A stretch of DNA of 54,148 bases. Origin: Antrodiella citrinella. Lineage: Eukaryota > Basidiomycota > Agaricomycetes > Polyporales > Steccherinaceae. Both the position numbers and the translations under genes were made by a program. Positions 22,470 through 35,290 of this stretch are shown here, piece after piece (within the stretch, counting starts at the first letter, position 1; each line of letters starts with the position of its first letter). The stretch spans positions 1-54,148 of the forward strand of contig SGPM01000177.1 of the NCBI GenBank assembly GCA_004802725.1. Reading direction: 5' to 3'. The notes below the pieces were generated by a model. That model made no database searches and was not told the DNA's origin. It saw only the letters and a program-made list of their open reading frames with translations.

Positions 22470-24383
22470 GTGCAAGTCATGTCGCTGTGCTGCTGCGCAT
22501 GTCGTTCTGTCTCGAAGAGTATTACTGCTGTGATTAGGAACGTGAAGGGATGTGAGTGATGTTCTGTTGAATTTTCCGTGACTTGAGAGGCACTCTAATC
22601 GCGTTGTCAGTGGGATTCGACGGGGTTCGTGCTCTGAAGTTCGAGTCGAAGTTATGGATGAACGAATAGACAGTGCGTTGTGAGTAGTTGTAATTCGCGT
22701 CCGATGAATCCGATGTCCAGCTGAACTCTCTTTTGATAGATGATGGGCAATCCGTCCAAAGGACTGCCAGCACCCGGACCTTGCTGACAATATTTGCTGG
22801 TGATGCATGAACGACGTCCGCTCGAACGTCGAGGAGATTCAAGGGGTACGTCCAGTCGTCTTTTGCTTTAACGTTGCTGTTGAAACTTCCTGTGACAGAT
22901 GCTGTATAAGTCGCCTTGATGGTCGTCCAGTCCAACAACTTGATCTCTGTTCAGTCTGCAGAGCGCGTCCACCCAAACTTGAGATCTTTACTACGTCGGC
23001 TCTCGGTCATGTCTACGAACTTAAAGCTGAACATACCCTCACGTTTTGCGATCACTGCGGCCCTCCAGTATACTCAAGGACGCCCGGGACCCCTGGATAG
23101 TGATAGAGCGGCACGTCTCACTGCGGATTCTCACAACCCTGGTCAATATCTCCCGCTTGTAGCTTGAGCAGGCCTTGCGCGAATACTTTCGTTCCGCATT
23201 CCTACGCATCCCTACTAGCGACACTGTCCCTCGAGTGCCCCACTTGTGCTGAAGCCAGCCCTCCACCACACGAAATCGAGAATTGTTATAGCGCAACCTC
23301 GCCCTCGTGAGCTGCCTTGGGGGTATCATCGGCGCTTGAAGCTCATCTTCGATCCCCACGAGATTCTTCGCATAATCTGAGCACCACTTCTGTTGACGCG
23401 CCAAGGCTTCAAATACGCTTTGTTTGTTCCACTCCCTCACTCCATAAAGTCAGCCTCAGTCAATACTCATGACGTTATCTCACACTTGATGCGAAATCTG
23501 GACTGGACTTAGGCGGGATAATTACTGAATGTCAAAGAAATACTTGCGCCTGGGACTTTGTGCATAATCTAGACTATGACGAGATTCGAATCACAAGGGA
23601 CTTGACTTACGCCGGGGTCAACTGCATTCCACCGACAGGCCGAGATCTCCCCATGAGAGCTGATGTGTCGACATGCCATATGCATCCTTGCTTCGAGATC
23701 CTAGGATCACGCTTGACCTGAGAGGGGACAGCGGGGTCCTGTCACGCTGCGTACTCTAGAATAGAGGTACATGGGGTCTTCGTGTGCAAAGCTGAACCTT
23801 CTCGGTGGTACTCGGTCCAAGCTCAATGGGTCGGCGCATCTTTGAGACTGTGTCAGCGCTGATGAGAAAGAAGAACAGACACATTCTCTTCTTGCTATAA
23901 GTGAGTGTATCGTCCACGGTCAGAATTTTTCTGATGTGATTGTGGCATGCAGTCAATTGGGGATTTCATCGTCCGTCCGGAGGCGACGAAATGTCGTATA
24001 ATGTACGATGGCCACCTTGGACGCAGGGCGAAAGGTGCACAGTCAGTCGTCCATCAGCCATCTGCTGGACGCGCGCACCGAGCAGTCTCCGCTGCTTTAA
24101 AGCTGCTCACTTCATGGTCAGCCTGAGGCTCAGCTACGACAACTGACCGGCTCTTCGTCATCAACTTCAAACCGACTTGTAAGTCGTCTCTGTATGTCTT
24201 AATTCCCCTCTTGCGGGCTCTTCCATTGAACAGTGACAGATGCGCGTGACACCTATACCGCGGTCCAGTACTGCCGCCGCAGGTACCCGTCTTCTGTTCT
24301 CACATAGTGACTGGCATGATCCTGTGTCTCCTCCCAGGACACATCTCTCCATCTCCCGTCGTTCCTTCACAGAGATCTCGCAG
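22470..24383. other. Upstream part of unit 1, no confident gene
   Basis: ORFs are short and overlapping on both strands. Most of the stretch aligns with 30077-32016, for example gttccgcattcctacgcatc against gtatcgcattcctacgcgtc, and ggtacatggggtcttcgtgt in both. Indels do not respect a reading frame. A palindromic gctttaaagc at about 24095-24104 lies roughly 140 bases before the first possible kinase ATG (24240) and may be part of the promoter. Confidence 0.45.
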
Positions 24384-27300
24384 ATGCAGCCTCTGCCACC
24401 CCCTGCGGGCCTCCCTGCTGCCTCTCGAATGCACCGCTGGTACTCGCTACCAGGCAAAAACATCACAGAAATCCACTCGCTGATCCACCGGGCATTGAAA
24501 TCCAAAAATGATCGGAAGGGACTAATGGAACTTCCTATCGCTGAGGCGCAGGTTGCATTGGATGAGATTTGGCAGGTGAACACTACAGACCATTGGACGT
24601 CGATGACACGCACTCATATCACTTTGTCAGGCCTTGGGTGACGCCGGTGAAGGTCCAGAAACATACCCTATTCGCAACGCGTTACTACGCCTGGCCTGCA
24701 GAGTGGCAAATCACTTTGACTTCCTTCCCAGCTCACTGTTCTTGACAAACGTCGTGTGCACGGAGACAGAGAACAGGGGCGCGGGGGGGTTCGCCGACGT
24801 ATTCTACGGGACCTACCGAAAACGCGGGGCCGAGATTGTGCAAGTGGCTATCAAGCGTGTACGCATCAATGACGCTTCGCAAGAGGACCAGAGGATGAAG
24901 CGAAAGCGGGCGTTCTTCCGCGAATCGATGCTTTGGAGACACTTATTCCACCGACACATTCTGCCCTGTCTTGGGGTTTCCCAGGAGCTCTTCAATAAGA
25001 GCGCCATGTGCATCATCCTCCCATGGAAGGATAAGAAAAGTGTCCGGGACTATTTAACTGAAATTAAGAAGCATGGCAACTTGTCTGGAAAGGCTTTAGC
25101 TGATACTATCAACGAATGGGTACGCAATTAGTCACTTAAACCCACTTCTGCGCTAATTTTATGAACCGTCAGCTATACCAAATATCTGTTGGACTGGCAT
25201 ATCTTCACGAAGAACGTATAATACACGGAGACCTCCACGGGGTATGCATTTTGTCCTATCTGCCTGATACGAGGACGTGTTCATTTACGATGAGTAGGGA
25301 AATGTACTCGTCAACGACGATGCCACCATTTGTTTGACGGACTTCGGGATGGCTCTCATTGCTGAAGCCAATGGCTACACCTATACCTCGGCCCATAGCG
25401 TAGGCGCGATATTGTGGCAAGCTCCTGAGGTCATCGACCACGAGTCGTTTGGACTATCATCAAGTCGGCCCACGTTTGCCAGTGATGTGTACTCATTTGC
25501 CTGTACTTGTATCGAGGTATGTTCATCTATTGACTGCTATGACAAGCCACTGACCGAAAGGTATCCAACGTCAGCTTTATACCGGGATGGCTCCTTTTTC
25601 CGATCTCAATCTCACTCTTATTCAGTATTCGAGACGTATTATCAATGGGATGAGACCTCCACGCCCACAGCTTGACGGGAGTACGACGATGCCAGATGCA
25701 ATCTGGAATCTGGTGAACACTTGCTGGTCCGGTCGCGCTCTTGACCGACCATCGTCGGATCGGGTTGCACGAATCATGAATCGGGCAACATTGATAGCTT
25801 CCCCCCAATCCCTTGGACGGTACCGACCGCCAACCACAGAGCTTCTTTCTCAACTCCATGCAACATTCATGCGCCGCCGCGATATTGTGGTCCGACCTAA
25901 TGGAGATGTATACATCCATTACAACGAATTCCAGACCACCATTTTGGACTTTCTCGATAAGCTGGCCCGGGATGTTAGTGTCATACTGGACACTGAGGAG
26001 CTCGTCATATGGCTGTCGGCTATGCCGACCGAATATCGCGATCTTTCCCGGAGAGTTGACCCACTTTCTCTACTGAGATGGATCACTGTGATACCGTGTT
26101 CTCCTCCTCCTATAAATCCCGAGCTATCAAGCCATTTGTGGCCCAGGTTAAGCCATATCGACTCCTTCGACAGCATCTACGGTCTCTTGCACTCGGATAA
26201 TGCGGGAACACGGCATCCAGCATCCCTGGTGTCAGTTGCGCGCAAACCCGAAAGGGCCCCCTCGAACGATGAGCCATCAGACATAGTCCGAATCACGGTC
26301 GGTGGCGAGTCAGATAATCGCGACTCGGATGGCGGCGACTCGAATATTGCGGATGGCTCAAGTGGTGACGATTCAAAGGGCGGCGACTCGGCTGCACTGT
26401 TGATGCGTACCTCGCATCGTTCGACAGACCGCGCCGAGCTCAGCGGAAGTCCAAGTACGCATCCATCAACCGTGCACCGAGACCGTTCGCAGTTCGTTGG
26501 AGGCCGCCCCGAATTATCACCATCACCAGCTCCGGATGATGAGAACGACTCGGACAGTGACTCCTCAGGTGATGACGACTCGAATATTTCGGATGGTTCT
26601 GGTGGTGACGGTTCGAACGGCGGCGACTCGAATAGTGGTGGTGCAGCCTCGACACATATCCTCCCTACAGCTCACGCCAATCTTAGCCACATTCCAAGTA
26701 CGCGTTCACAACAAACTACACGACGAGACCAGTTGCCGTTCGTTGAAGAGGATCACCTCCAATTACCACCATCACGAGCTCCGGATGATGACGACGACTC
26801 GGATGGTGGCGACTCGAACGGTGACGACTCGGGTGCATTCTTGATGCATACTGCCCATCGTTTCCCTGCGGACCACGCCGGGCTCAGCGGCAGTCCAAGT
26901 ATGCATCCACAGCAAACTGTACAGCGTGACCGTTCACCGTTTGCTGGCGGCCGCCCCGAATTATCACCATCACCAGTCCCGAATGATGGGAACGACTCAG
27001 CGGGCAGTAACAACTCGGACGGTGACGCCTCGGATGGCTACGACTTAGACAGCAGCGACTCAGATAGTGGCGGCGCAGTCTTAGCACATATCACCCCTAC
27101 CGTGACGGACCACACCGGGCTTAGACAGCAAACCGCACAAGGAGAACGTTTGCCGTTCGTTGAAGAGGTTCACTTCGAATTATCACCATTGCCAGCTCCG
27201 AATGATGAGGACGACTCGGGCAGTAACGACTCGGATGGCGACGACTCAGACGGTGACGACCGGGACAGTGGCGACTCGGATAGTGGCGGCGCAGACTTAG

Positions 27301-28563
27301 CACATACCTCCCCTACAGACCACGCCGATCACAGCCTGATTTCAAGTACGCATTTACAGAAAGCTTTACAGCGAGGCCGTTCGCCCGTCATCGGAGGGAT
27401 ACGCCCCGAATCATCATCATTACCACCAGCTCCCGCACGGTCACAAAGTTCCTCACTAGAACGGCATACAACAAATCCGCTCAATCCGACTTCGAAGCAG
27501 AAATCATTGACTCCACAAGAGTACTCGGTCACACAGCCTCTTCTGCCTGATCATAGGTCTCGATCAGTCCCTCCTATTGCTTCACATACTCTGCCTACAA
27601 TCACTCCGGATGATGAGATTCCTGGGCTTGATTTTACCGTTTGGAAGGAACATGCCCCGAGGCACCATGCTGAGGTTCCTCCTCCTCGCATCGAAGTTGA
27701 CGAGCCCGAATCGTTCGTGGCTCAAGAGCCAATCAGACCTCAAGGGCCCTCCTATATGCAGTGGAGATCGGTGCAGTTCTCTTCGAGCCGTGTTTCGCTA
27801 CCCAACGATTTCTTCGGCTTTCCGAGTGGAGGTCTTCCGCAAGATGATCAAAACTTTGAGCAGCAGCGCTCTACTCCAAATTCAGGTCAGCAAATGCCAT
27901 CTTGGAACATTTGCAGTACCTCATGTTATTTTCTGTTCTCACTTTCGCAGTTCAACGACAAAACCCTCTTGAATCGTCTCCTGCAATAGTGCATGCCAAG
28001 ACATGTTAGTTCTTGTCGCCGAAATATGACTTACTCTCATTGACATCCTTCACCAGCTCCGGCCGCGAGAGGGTCGAGAGTACAGACTATGGATGACGAC
28101 TCGTCACCCACGTTAGGCTTCAAGCCTAGTGAGTTGATCAATAGAGATGACCAAATAACATCCTTTACTGACTGGTCCTGATGCAGTTCCGCGGTGGTAT
28201 GTGTCGCCGATTCCGTCTTCCTCAGGCTCCGAACTGCGCCCAAAAATAAGTGCGTTTGACCTTGCGTATCCCTGTTCATCACTCGCTCACTCCTGTTCCT
28301 TAAAGATGCAGCACAGTCCAGTCAGAGTACGTTCTGCTAGAGGAAAACTGCACGCCGTCATTCGCTGACAGCATTGGCAGCTCTTCTAGAACTCCCTGCT
28401 CTTCCTTCGCAAGCCGAACAATGTGAGTTCCGTTCAAGGTAGAATCGTAACACCTCGCTGATCCATTTTAGTATCTGATGAGGAAATATTCACCGATATC
28501 TTCGTGCAGCATCGTGAACAAAGTTTCGTCGACCATCCTTCAGGCCAATCTGCTGATTCTTGA
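24384..28563 (+). CDS. TKL-type protein kinase K2 with acidic repeat tail
   Basis: Start chosen at 24384 (MQPLPPPAGLPAASRMHRWY), as K4 starts at a similar place. An in-frame ATG at 24240 is an alternative. The helical N-terminal segment IHSLIHRALKSK/VALDEIWQ precedes the kinase domain. Motifs: RGAGGFADVFYGTY, VAIKRVR (Lys), HRHILPCLGVS, ERIIHGDLHG+GNVLV, LTDFGMALIAEA, WQAPEVID and SFACTCIE. After the kinase comes a domain shared with K3 and K4 (VYIHYNEFQTTILDFLDKL to LLRWITVIPC). Then a Ser/Asp-rich tail of about 400 residues holds five repeats. Beyond 27890 several small exons follow, whose borders agree with K3, ending VSDEEIFTDIFVQHREQSF near 28563. The final exon chain is inferred. Confidence 0.8.
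26432..27420 (+). repeat. Intragenic higher-order repeat A-B-A-B-A in kinase K2
   Basis: Five modules of about 200-240 bases. Copies 1, 3 and 5 carry a (V/A/I)GG(I)RPE motif, as in GGRPELSPSP and GGIRPESSSL. Copies 2 and 4 carry FVEEDHLQL and FVEEVHFEL. Each module is followed by an acidic Ser/Asp/Gly run. A to A spacing is about 450 bases and B to B about 420. K3 has a single A-type module (FVGGIRSEL), so the array grew in K2 only. Confidence 0.8.
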
Positions 28564-29289
28564 CGTTGTACAGAAAGGGATGCGGTCGCGCGTCTGGTAG
28601 GTTTACGAGAAGGCGAATCGTGTTCTGCACCGCTACGTAAGTACCATTGAATGAGCTTTGCGACGCACTGTTTGACGCTTTGTCGTTGTAGCGAGGGACG
28701 ACTTGATGTGAGTTTACAATCAAAAACGCTTGAAATTTTCATACTAGTGCTGTCTTTCTGATACTGTCTGCCACCTTGTTTCAGTTGACCAGTCCCAGCA
28801 CATGTGTCTCAACATATCAATCCTCGATGAAGGTCTGGATTTCCAGTTTGGAGTGAAATGAATGAAAAATTATTCACCTGCGGAAGAGACATCGCGCCCC
28901 GCTACTAATTCACAGGCTCGCCTCTGTTGTAAGATAGCTTTATTGTATCTTAGCCGTGTACGTTTGTATCTATGCTGTATCTATGCTTTGAATTGCGATA
29001 TCGAAAAATCATCAGGACATTCAAGTTCACTTCAGGTTGCAGTAGTCACTCGCTGAGTCGACGCCACAGTCAGTATTTGTACGGTCGTTGACGCATTGAC
29101 TTTCAGTCCCATTGTCAATATGAATGTTGAGTCCGAGTCGTCGCGGCCTGCGGGAGAAACGAATCCAGGGAGCAGGTTGTCGTTGTCGTCACAGTACATG
29201 TATAGAGAGATACATGAGTGTCGATGCATGACAAGTCAGCGTAACTTTAAGTGATAGGGAAGGGACGGTCACTCACTACATACCGCATA
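28564..29289. other. 3' flank of K2, no gene seen
   Basis: The sequence is homologous to 35291-35800 of unit 2, including ttagccgtgtacgtttgtatctatg, but shows no open frame that both copies keep. It probably includes the K2 3' UTR. From about 29100 the match stops until the SNF8 relic, because unit 2 has extra sequence here. Confidence 0.4.
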
Positions 29290-29880
29290 AGACTCACTCG
29301 TCCCAACGCATTGGAGAACTTGGTACCCAATACGCACCATGATAGTCCTCAAGCTGCTCGTCCAGCCAACAAAGACCGTCGCGAATAATCATGTTTTCTA
29401 ACGCAGCTCTGGCACACTCTGGCGTCCCCCTCCTTCAAGTTCGAGATACGAGGAGGTCCTCCGCCATTTTCCTGTGCGATAGCCAGCATGACAGACGGTA
29501 TCATCTTTCGACCGCTCCCCGTCAGCTTCAGTTACCAGACCTCTTGAAACGCCTCTCAACTTGCTGACCAGTCTCACCAGCTCCCCCATCTTACCGTAAT
29601 AAGCCCTCCGTTTCGTTCACGAGCGCTCACACAGACATCAACGATCCGCGTTCTAATCCCTTAGGTCCAGAATCTCCGACCGCCATCCACCCTCCGTGGG
29701 CCAGCCATCGGATCAACTCGGATGGCACACATCCTCTGAAACTCATGTCTGAATCTGGGGTCGCGGCGAAATGCCAGTGGGCGAATGCGGTGCGGAATTG
29801 AGCGTGCAGGTGGTCGACTTGAGTCAGAGCTTGAGAGAGAACTGAGGAGATGGCTCTACGAGACACCTCCAAGTATGTGC
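29290..29880 (-). pseudogene. SNF8/VPS22 relic
   Basis: Aligns with the intact SNF8 gene at 37688-38440 over most of its length. Readable pieces are MGELVRLVSKLRGV and QVDHLHAQFRTAFAH. The frame is broken many times, about 90 bases are missing in the middle, and the start region is rearranged. It cannot encode an ESCRT-II subunit. Confidence 0.85.
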
Positions 29881-30076
29881 ATCTTACGGAACGATGAAAC
29901 CGAAATTTGCTGAAATAATGCTAAGTCGTCAATTTCAGGCGTTTTGAATATTTGCAATCGGAGTTTGAAACATGTTCAGGCATGGTGATTGCTACGCTTA
30001 CCATTCACCATTCACCACGAGTCCACGACCACCACATTTCCTCTGCAAATTTGCAATCACGCTGGACAACCTGCTT

Positions 30077-32016
30077 TCATGTCGTTGTACTGCTGGCAGT
30101 GCACACGTCGTTCTGCAAGAGTGTCTCACCATGATTAGAAAGGAACGCCAATAAAGTGAGGCTCTGCTTTCTATTTTTGAGACCGCAGCGTTCGTAGCCT
30201 TCGAGGAGGTATCCGTTTGCTGAACTTCAGGTACAAGTTAGTACAGGCATGGATGAACGGACAGACAATAAGACGCGATCGGTATGTCCCGGCGTACTTG
30301 TATTCTGCGTCCAGTGCGTCCGTTGTCTTGATGAACTCTCTTTTGTCATGCAGATGTTTAATAGTCCATCCAAACGACCGCACGCCAGTATTCCCAAGTT
30401 TCCCGGAACTTATTCGGGGCAATGAGGGTGAGGTACCCAGATACATGAACGATGTTCAAACGTCAAGGACGAGGACTGGTTGTTTTTGTTGTCCGGCCCA
30501 ACCATACGCCGCGAGAGAAGACCAGATTACAAGGAGGTGATCTTTTTCTTGGACGTCGCGCTGAAGTCTCTCCTGACAGCTGTACCAACTTCCTTGGTGG
30601 TCATCTAGTCCAATAACTGGATCTTTGGCCAGTGTTCACCAATCTTGAGATCTTTACTACATCAGCTCTCGGGAGTCCCTACGAATTTATAGGCAGACAT
30701 TTTCTAGGGATTCGGGATCACTGGATTGGCAGGCCACCCCCAATACTCTTAAAGTCGCCTGGAGTGATGAGGCGACTGTGGATTCCCACAACCCTGGTCG
30801 ATAGCTCCCTCTTCAATCTCAGCCTGAGCGGACCTTACGCGGACACTTTCGTATCGCATTCCTACGCGTCCCTGCTAGTGACGCTGCTAAAGTATCAGAC
30901 AGTGTATTAGAGCGTATTTGCACGTTCTCAAAGGGTTCGCACTGAAGTCAAGGTTTTGCCACACAACATCGAAAGTTGGCTTTCAACACGACCTCGCCTC
31001 TCGTTGGTCTTGCGAGGATATCACCAGCGCCCAATGCTCGTCTTCCCGAATTTGAAGCGTCAGGGGCTGCAAATACTCTCTGTCTGTTCTGCTCCCTCCC
31101 TCAATACTTATGACATTATCTCGGACTTGGACGCGTAATCTGGACTGGGCTTAGACGGTATACTTACTGAATATCAAAGATCTTGACTTGTGCCTCGGAC
31201 TTTTTGTATGATCTAGGTTATGACGAATGTCTGAATCACAAGAACTTGGCTTGCACTGGGGCCGACAGCATCTCGTCGGCAGGCCGAGATCTCCCAATGA
31301 GAGTTGACGTGTCGACACACGCCATAAGCCTCCTCTAGGATCACGCTTGACCTGAAAGGGGACATCAGGGTCCTGTGCTGCGTACTCTCAATGGAGGTAC
31401 ATGGGGTCTTCGTGTGCAACACTAAACCCTCTCAAATCAAGCTGAATGGGTCGGCGTATGTACCAGACTATGTCAGCATTGATGAGAGATAAGAAGGACT
31501 CAAACATTGCTATATCGTGAATAGCCAGGATTTTGTTTTGATGTGATTGTCGCAACTTGCCGTCAGTTGAGGGTCTTGTCGTCCGGAGTGGATCAAACGT
31601 CTTACGTCCAGTGGACTATGGCCAGCGTGGACACAGGACGAAATATGAACAGTGGGTCTGCCAGTCATTCGTGGGGAACATTCACTAAACAACTGAACAA
31701 TCTCAGCAGCTTAAAAGCTGTTCGTTCATGCTTGGAGTTCTACCATCTAGTCGGCCCTCGAATTGACATACGAAATCACCCACTATGTCATGATCAGCAA
31801 ATCTAAACCGACATGTCTGTGGTAAGTCTCTGTATGTCTTGATATCTTCTTGTGGGCTCTTCCATTGAACAGTGACAGATGCGCGTGACACTCATGCCGC
31901 CCAGTACTGCCGCCGCAGGTACACGTCTTCTATTCTCCCATAGTGACTGGCATCCTGTGTCTCCCCTCAGCACACACCTCTCCATCTCCCGTCGTGCCTT
32001 CACAGATATCTTGCAG
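30077..32016. other. Upstream part of unit 2, no confident gene
   Basis: Colinear with 22470-24383 but with many indels. No ORF is shared between the units except one short stretch just upstream of the kinase. An imperfect palindrome cagcttaaaagctg near 31708-31721 takes the place of gctttaaagc in unit 1. Confidence 0.4.
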
Positions 32017-35000
32017 ATGCAGCCTCTGCAACCTCCCGGTGCCCTGCCCAGTGCCCCTCAAATGCATCGCGGGTACTCACTACCTGCCAAAGACATCAAC
32101 GAGATTCACTCGCTGATTGACCGTGCCTTGAAATCCAAGGATGAACGGTGGAGACTACTGGATCTTCCTATCGCTGAGGCTCAGGTTGCACTGGATGAGA
32201 TTTGGGAGGTGAGCAGTTGCGCATCGTCGAACGATGACACCGACACTTACGAAATTCTCATGTAGGACTTGGGCTCCGCCGGCGAAGGACCAAATACGTA
32301 TTCCTATCGTAATGCGCTACTCCGTCTGGCTTTTAAAGTGGCGTATCACTTTGACTTCCTACCCAGCGCACTATTCTTGACAGACGTCGTGCGCACGGAG
32401 ACAGAGAACAGGGGCGCTGGGGGTTTCGCCGACGTATTCTACGGGACCTACCAAAAACGTGCAGACGAAATTGTGACAGTTGCTATCAAGCGTGTACGCA
32501 TATACGACGTAACACAAGAGGATCAGAGGACGAAGCGAAAGCGGGCGTTCTTCCGCGAATCGATGCTTTGGAGACACCTATTCCATCGACACATATTGCC
32601 CTGTCTTGGGGTTTCCCAGGAACTCTTCAATAAGAGCGCCATGTGCATCATCCTCCCATGGAAGGCCAAAGGAAGTATCCGCCATTACTTGACTGAAATT
32701 AAGAAGTATGGCGACTTGCCTGGAAAGGTTCTAGCTGATACTATCAACGAATGGGTACGCAATCAGTCTATTGACCTTGCTCTTGCGCTAATTGGATCAT
32801 CTATGAACCACCAGCTATTCCAAATATCTGTTGGACTGGCATATCTTCACGAAGAAGGCATAATACATGGGGACCTCCACGGGGTATGTAATTTACTATA
32901 TCTGGTTTATACGAGGACGTGTCTATTTACGATGAGAGTAGGGGAATGTGCTCGTCAACGACGATGCCACCATTTGTTTGACGGACTTCGGGATGGCTCT
33001 CATTGCTGAAGCCAGTGGGTACAATTATGCCTCGGCCCATGGCGGAGGCGCGGTATACTGGCAAGCTCCTGAGGTCATCGACCACGAAGCGTTTGGATTA
33101 CCCTCAAGTCGGCCCACATTTGCTAGTGATGTGTACTCATTTGCCTGTACTTGTATCGAGGTATGTTCATCCATTGGCCGCTCTGACATGTCACTGACTT
33201 CAATGCATCCCACGTCAGCTTTATACTGGTTTGGCTCCGTTTTCCGACCTCACGCTTGTTCAGTACTCGAGACGTATCCTCAATGGTTTGAGGCCTCCAC
33301 GCCCACAGCTCTATGATGGAACTGCGGTACCAGATGCAATCTGGGAGGTGATTAAGGCTTGCTGGACCAATCGCGCCGAGGCGCGACCACATTCTGATCA
33401 AGTTGCCCGGACCTTGAACCGAGCAACATTGATGGCTTCCCAATCGCTCGGACGATACCGGCTGCCAGCCACAGACCTTGTCAGCCGACTCCATGCTGCG
33501 TTCACTCGCCGTCGTGACACCGTAGTGCGGTCGAATGGACGTGCATACATTCATTACGACCAATTCCAGGCCACCATCTTGGACTTTCTCGACAATTTGA
33601 AGTCCGACATTGCCGGAATACTAGATACCGAGGAGCTTGTCCTATGGCTGTCGACCATGCCGCTTGTATATCGCGCTCCAGCTCAAAGAGTCGACCCTCC
33701 TTCGCTGCTCAGATGGATCACCGTTATCCCGTGTTTTCTTCCTCCGCATGGCACTGAGCTTCCGGCCCAGTTCTGGCCCAAATTCTATCATATCGAGTCC
33801 TTTGACAGCACGTCCGGAGTCTTAACCTCGGGTGACACAAGAAGAGACGATCCAATATCTCGAATACCGAGTGCGCGCGAACTGGAAAAGATCCCTGCGA
33901 GCAATGAATCATCAGACTCAGAGTCGGACGACGCAGATAATGGTGATTCCGATGGTGGCGACTCAAATATTGCAAACCGCTCGGACAGCGGTGACTCGGA
34001 TAGTGACGGCGAACTCGGCACATCTTCCCATCCACCCCTTGCAAACGCCACCGCTGGACTCAATTCGAGTACGCATCCGCAAACTGCACAGCCAGACCGT
34101 TCGTCGTTCGTCGGAGGGATCCGCTCAGAATTACGACCATCACATGATCCCGCACGTCTTGAACGTTCTTACGAGATAGCGCCACAAGTGCGACGTTCGA
34201 CAAAACCGCTCAATCCAGCACCTGGCCGGACCGACTACCAGCAGTTCCCAACTGCACAACAATACCCAACTCCACTGCCTCTTCTGCCTGATCGCAAACG
34301 ATCAGCCCCACCTTCCACTTCACAACCTCCGTCCAACTTGAATGCTGAAACTGATCCTCGTGGGCGGAAGGACCAGGCGTCGAAGCAGCATGATAGATTC
34401 ACCCCTCCTGTTGTTGAAGTCGACGAGCCTGGATCGATCGTCCAAGAGCCAATCAGATCTCAAGGGCCCTCTTGGACGCGTTGGAGACCCGTTCCACCGG
34501 AGGAACCCCCCTCGAGCCGTGTGACGCCTCCCAACGATCCTTCTGGCATTCCGCATAGAAGTCGTCCCCAAGATGTTCCTGACAGACAGCAGCGGCCCTC
34601 TGCTTCAGGTCAGCACTGCTCGCCCGCGCGATGCTTAACACGCTGGTTTTGCTCATTCGTTTTCGCAGCTCAACGATTGAAGCCTCTGGAGACGTCTCCC
34701 GCGCTGATGCAATCTAAATCATGTTAGTTCTTCTCGCCGAACTATGACTTACTCTCGTTGACATCCTTCATCAGCTACGGGCGCGAGAGGGTTGAGAGGG
34801 CAGGAACTGGATGTCGACACGTCACCCAACTTGAAACCGAGTGAGTTTACCGAAAGGTATGATTGAGATTTTGATTCACTGACTAGTTCTAATGCAGTTC
34901 CACGGTGGTATATGCCGCCTGCACCATCTTCCTCCAAACTACGCCCAAGAACAAGTACGTTTGACTTTGTATAACCCTGTTCATCACTCACTCACATCTG

Positions 35001-35290
35001 TTCCTTAAATAATAGCTGCGGATGTAGCAGAGTCCAATCGGAGTACGTTCCGCCAGAAGAACAGTGCACGCAGTCATTTGCTGACAGCATGGATAACCTT
35101 TATAGAGCTCCCTGTTCCTCCTCCCCAAGCCGAACAACGTCAGTCCTGTTTGGTCGCATCACATATAATTGTAACAACTTACTGATCTACTTTAGTATCA
35201 GCTAACGAGGAGATATTTCAAGATCTAATCGCTCTACGTCGTGAACAAAGTCTCGTCGTCCATTCCTCACTCAGTATGACAATCCGCTGA
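32017..35290 (+). CDS. TKL-type protein kinase K3
   Basis: Paralogue of K2 with the same exon plan. Start at 32017 (MQPLQPPGALPSAPQMHRGY), with an alternative in-frame ATG at 31879. Kinase motifs are complete: RGAGGFADVFYGTY, VAIKRVRIYD, EEGIIHGDLHG+GNVLV, LTDFGMALIAEASGY and WQAPEVID. The shared C-terminal domain runs from AYIHYDQFQATILDFLDNL to LLRWITVIPC. Its acidic tail is far shorter than in K2 (one repeat module). After about 34612, small exons follow (QRLKPLETSPALMQS, then GARGLRGQELDVDTSPNLKP), ending with VSANEEIFQDLIALRREQSL and a stop at 35288-35290. Keeping all catalytic residues argues for a working enzyme. The substrate is unknown. Confidence 0.82.

Larger units (their letters stand above)
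22470..30076. repeat. Tandem segmental duplication, unit 1
   Basis: Order in the unit: about 1.9 kb of unassigned sequence, kinase K2, then SNF8 relic. The unit aligns colinearly with 30077-38655. Anchors are catgtcgctgtgctgctg against catgtcgttgtactgctg (about 22476 and 30080), the kinase exons, and tttgcaatcggagttt (about 29955 and 38511). Divergence is much greater than in the inverted repeat, so this duplication is older. Confidence 0.85.

Noticed and set aside
25942..26092. EF-hand calcium site in the domain after the kinase of K2
   Set aside because: The helix-acidic-helix look (ILDTEELVIWLS) lacks the 12-residue loop with regular Asp/Asn/Glu positions.
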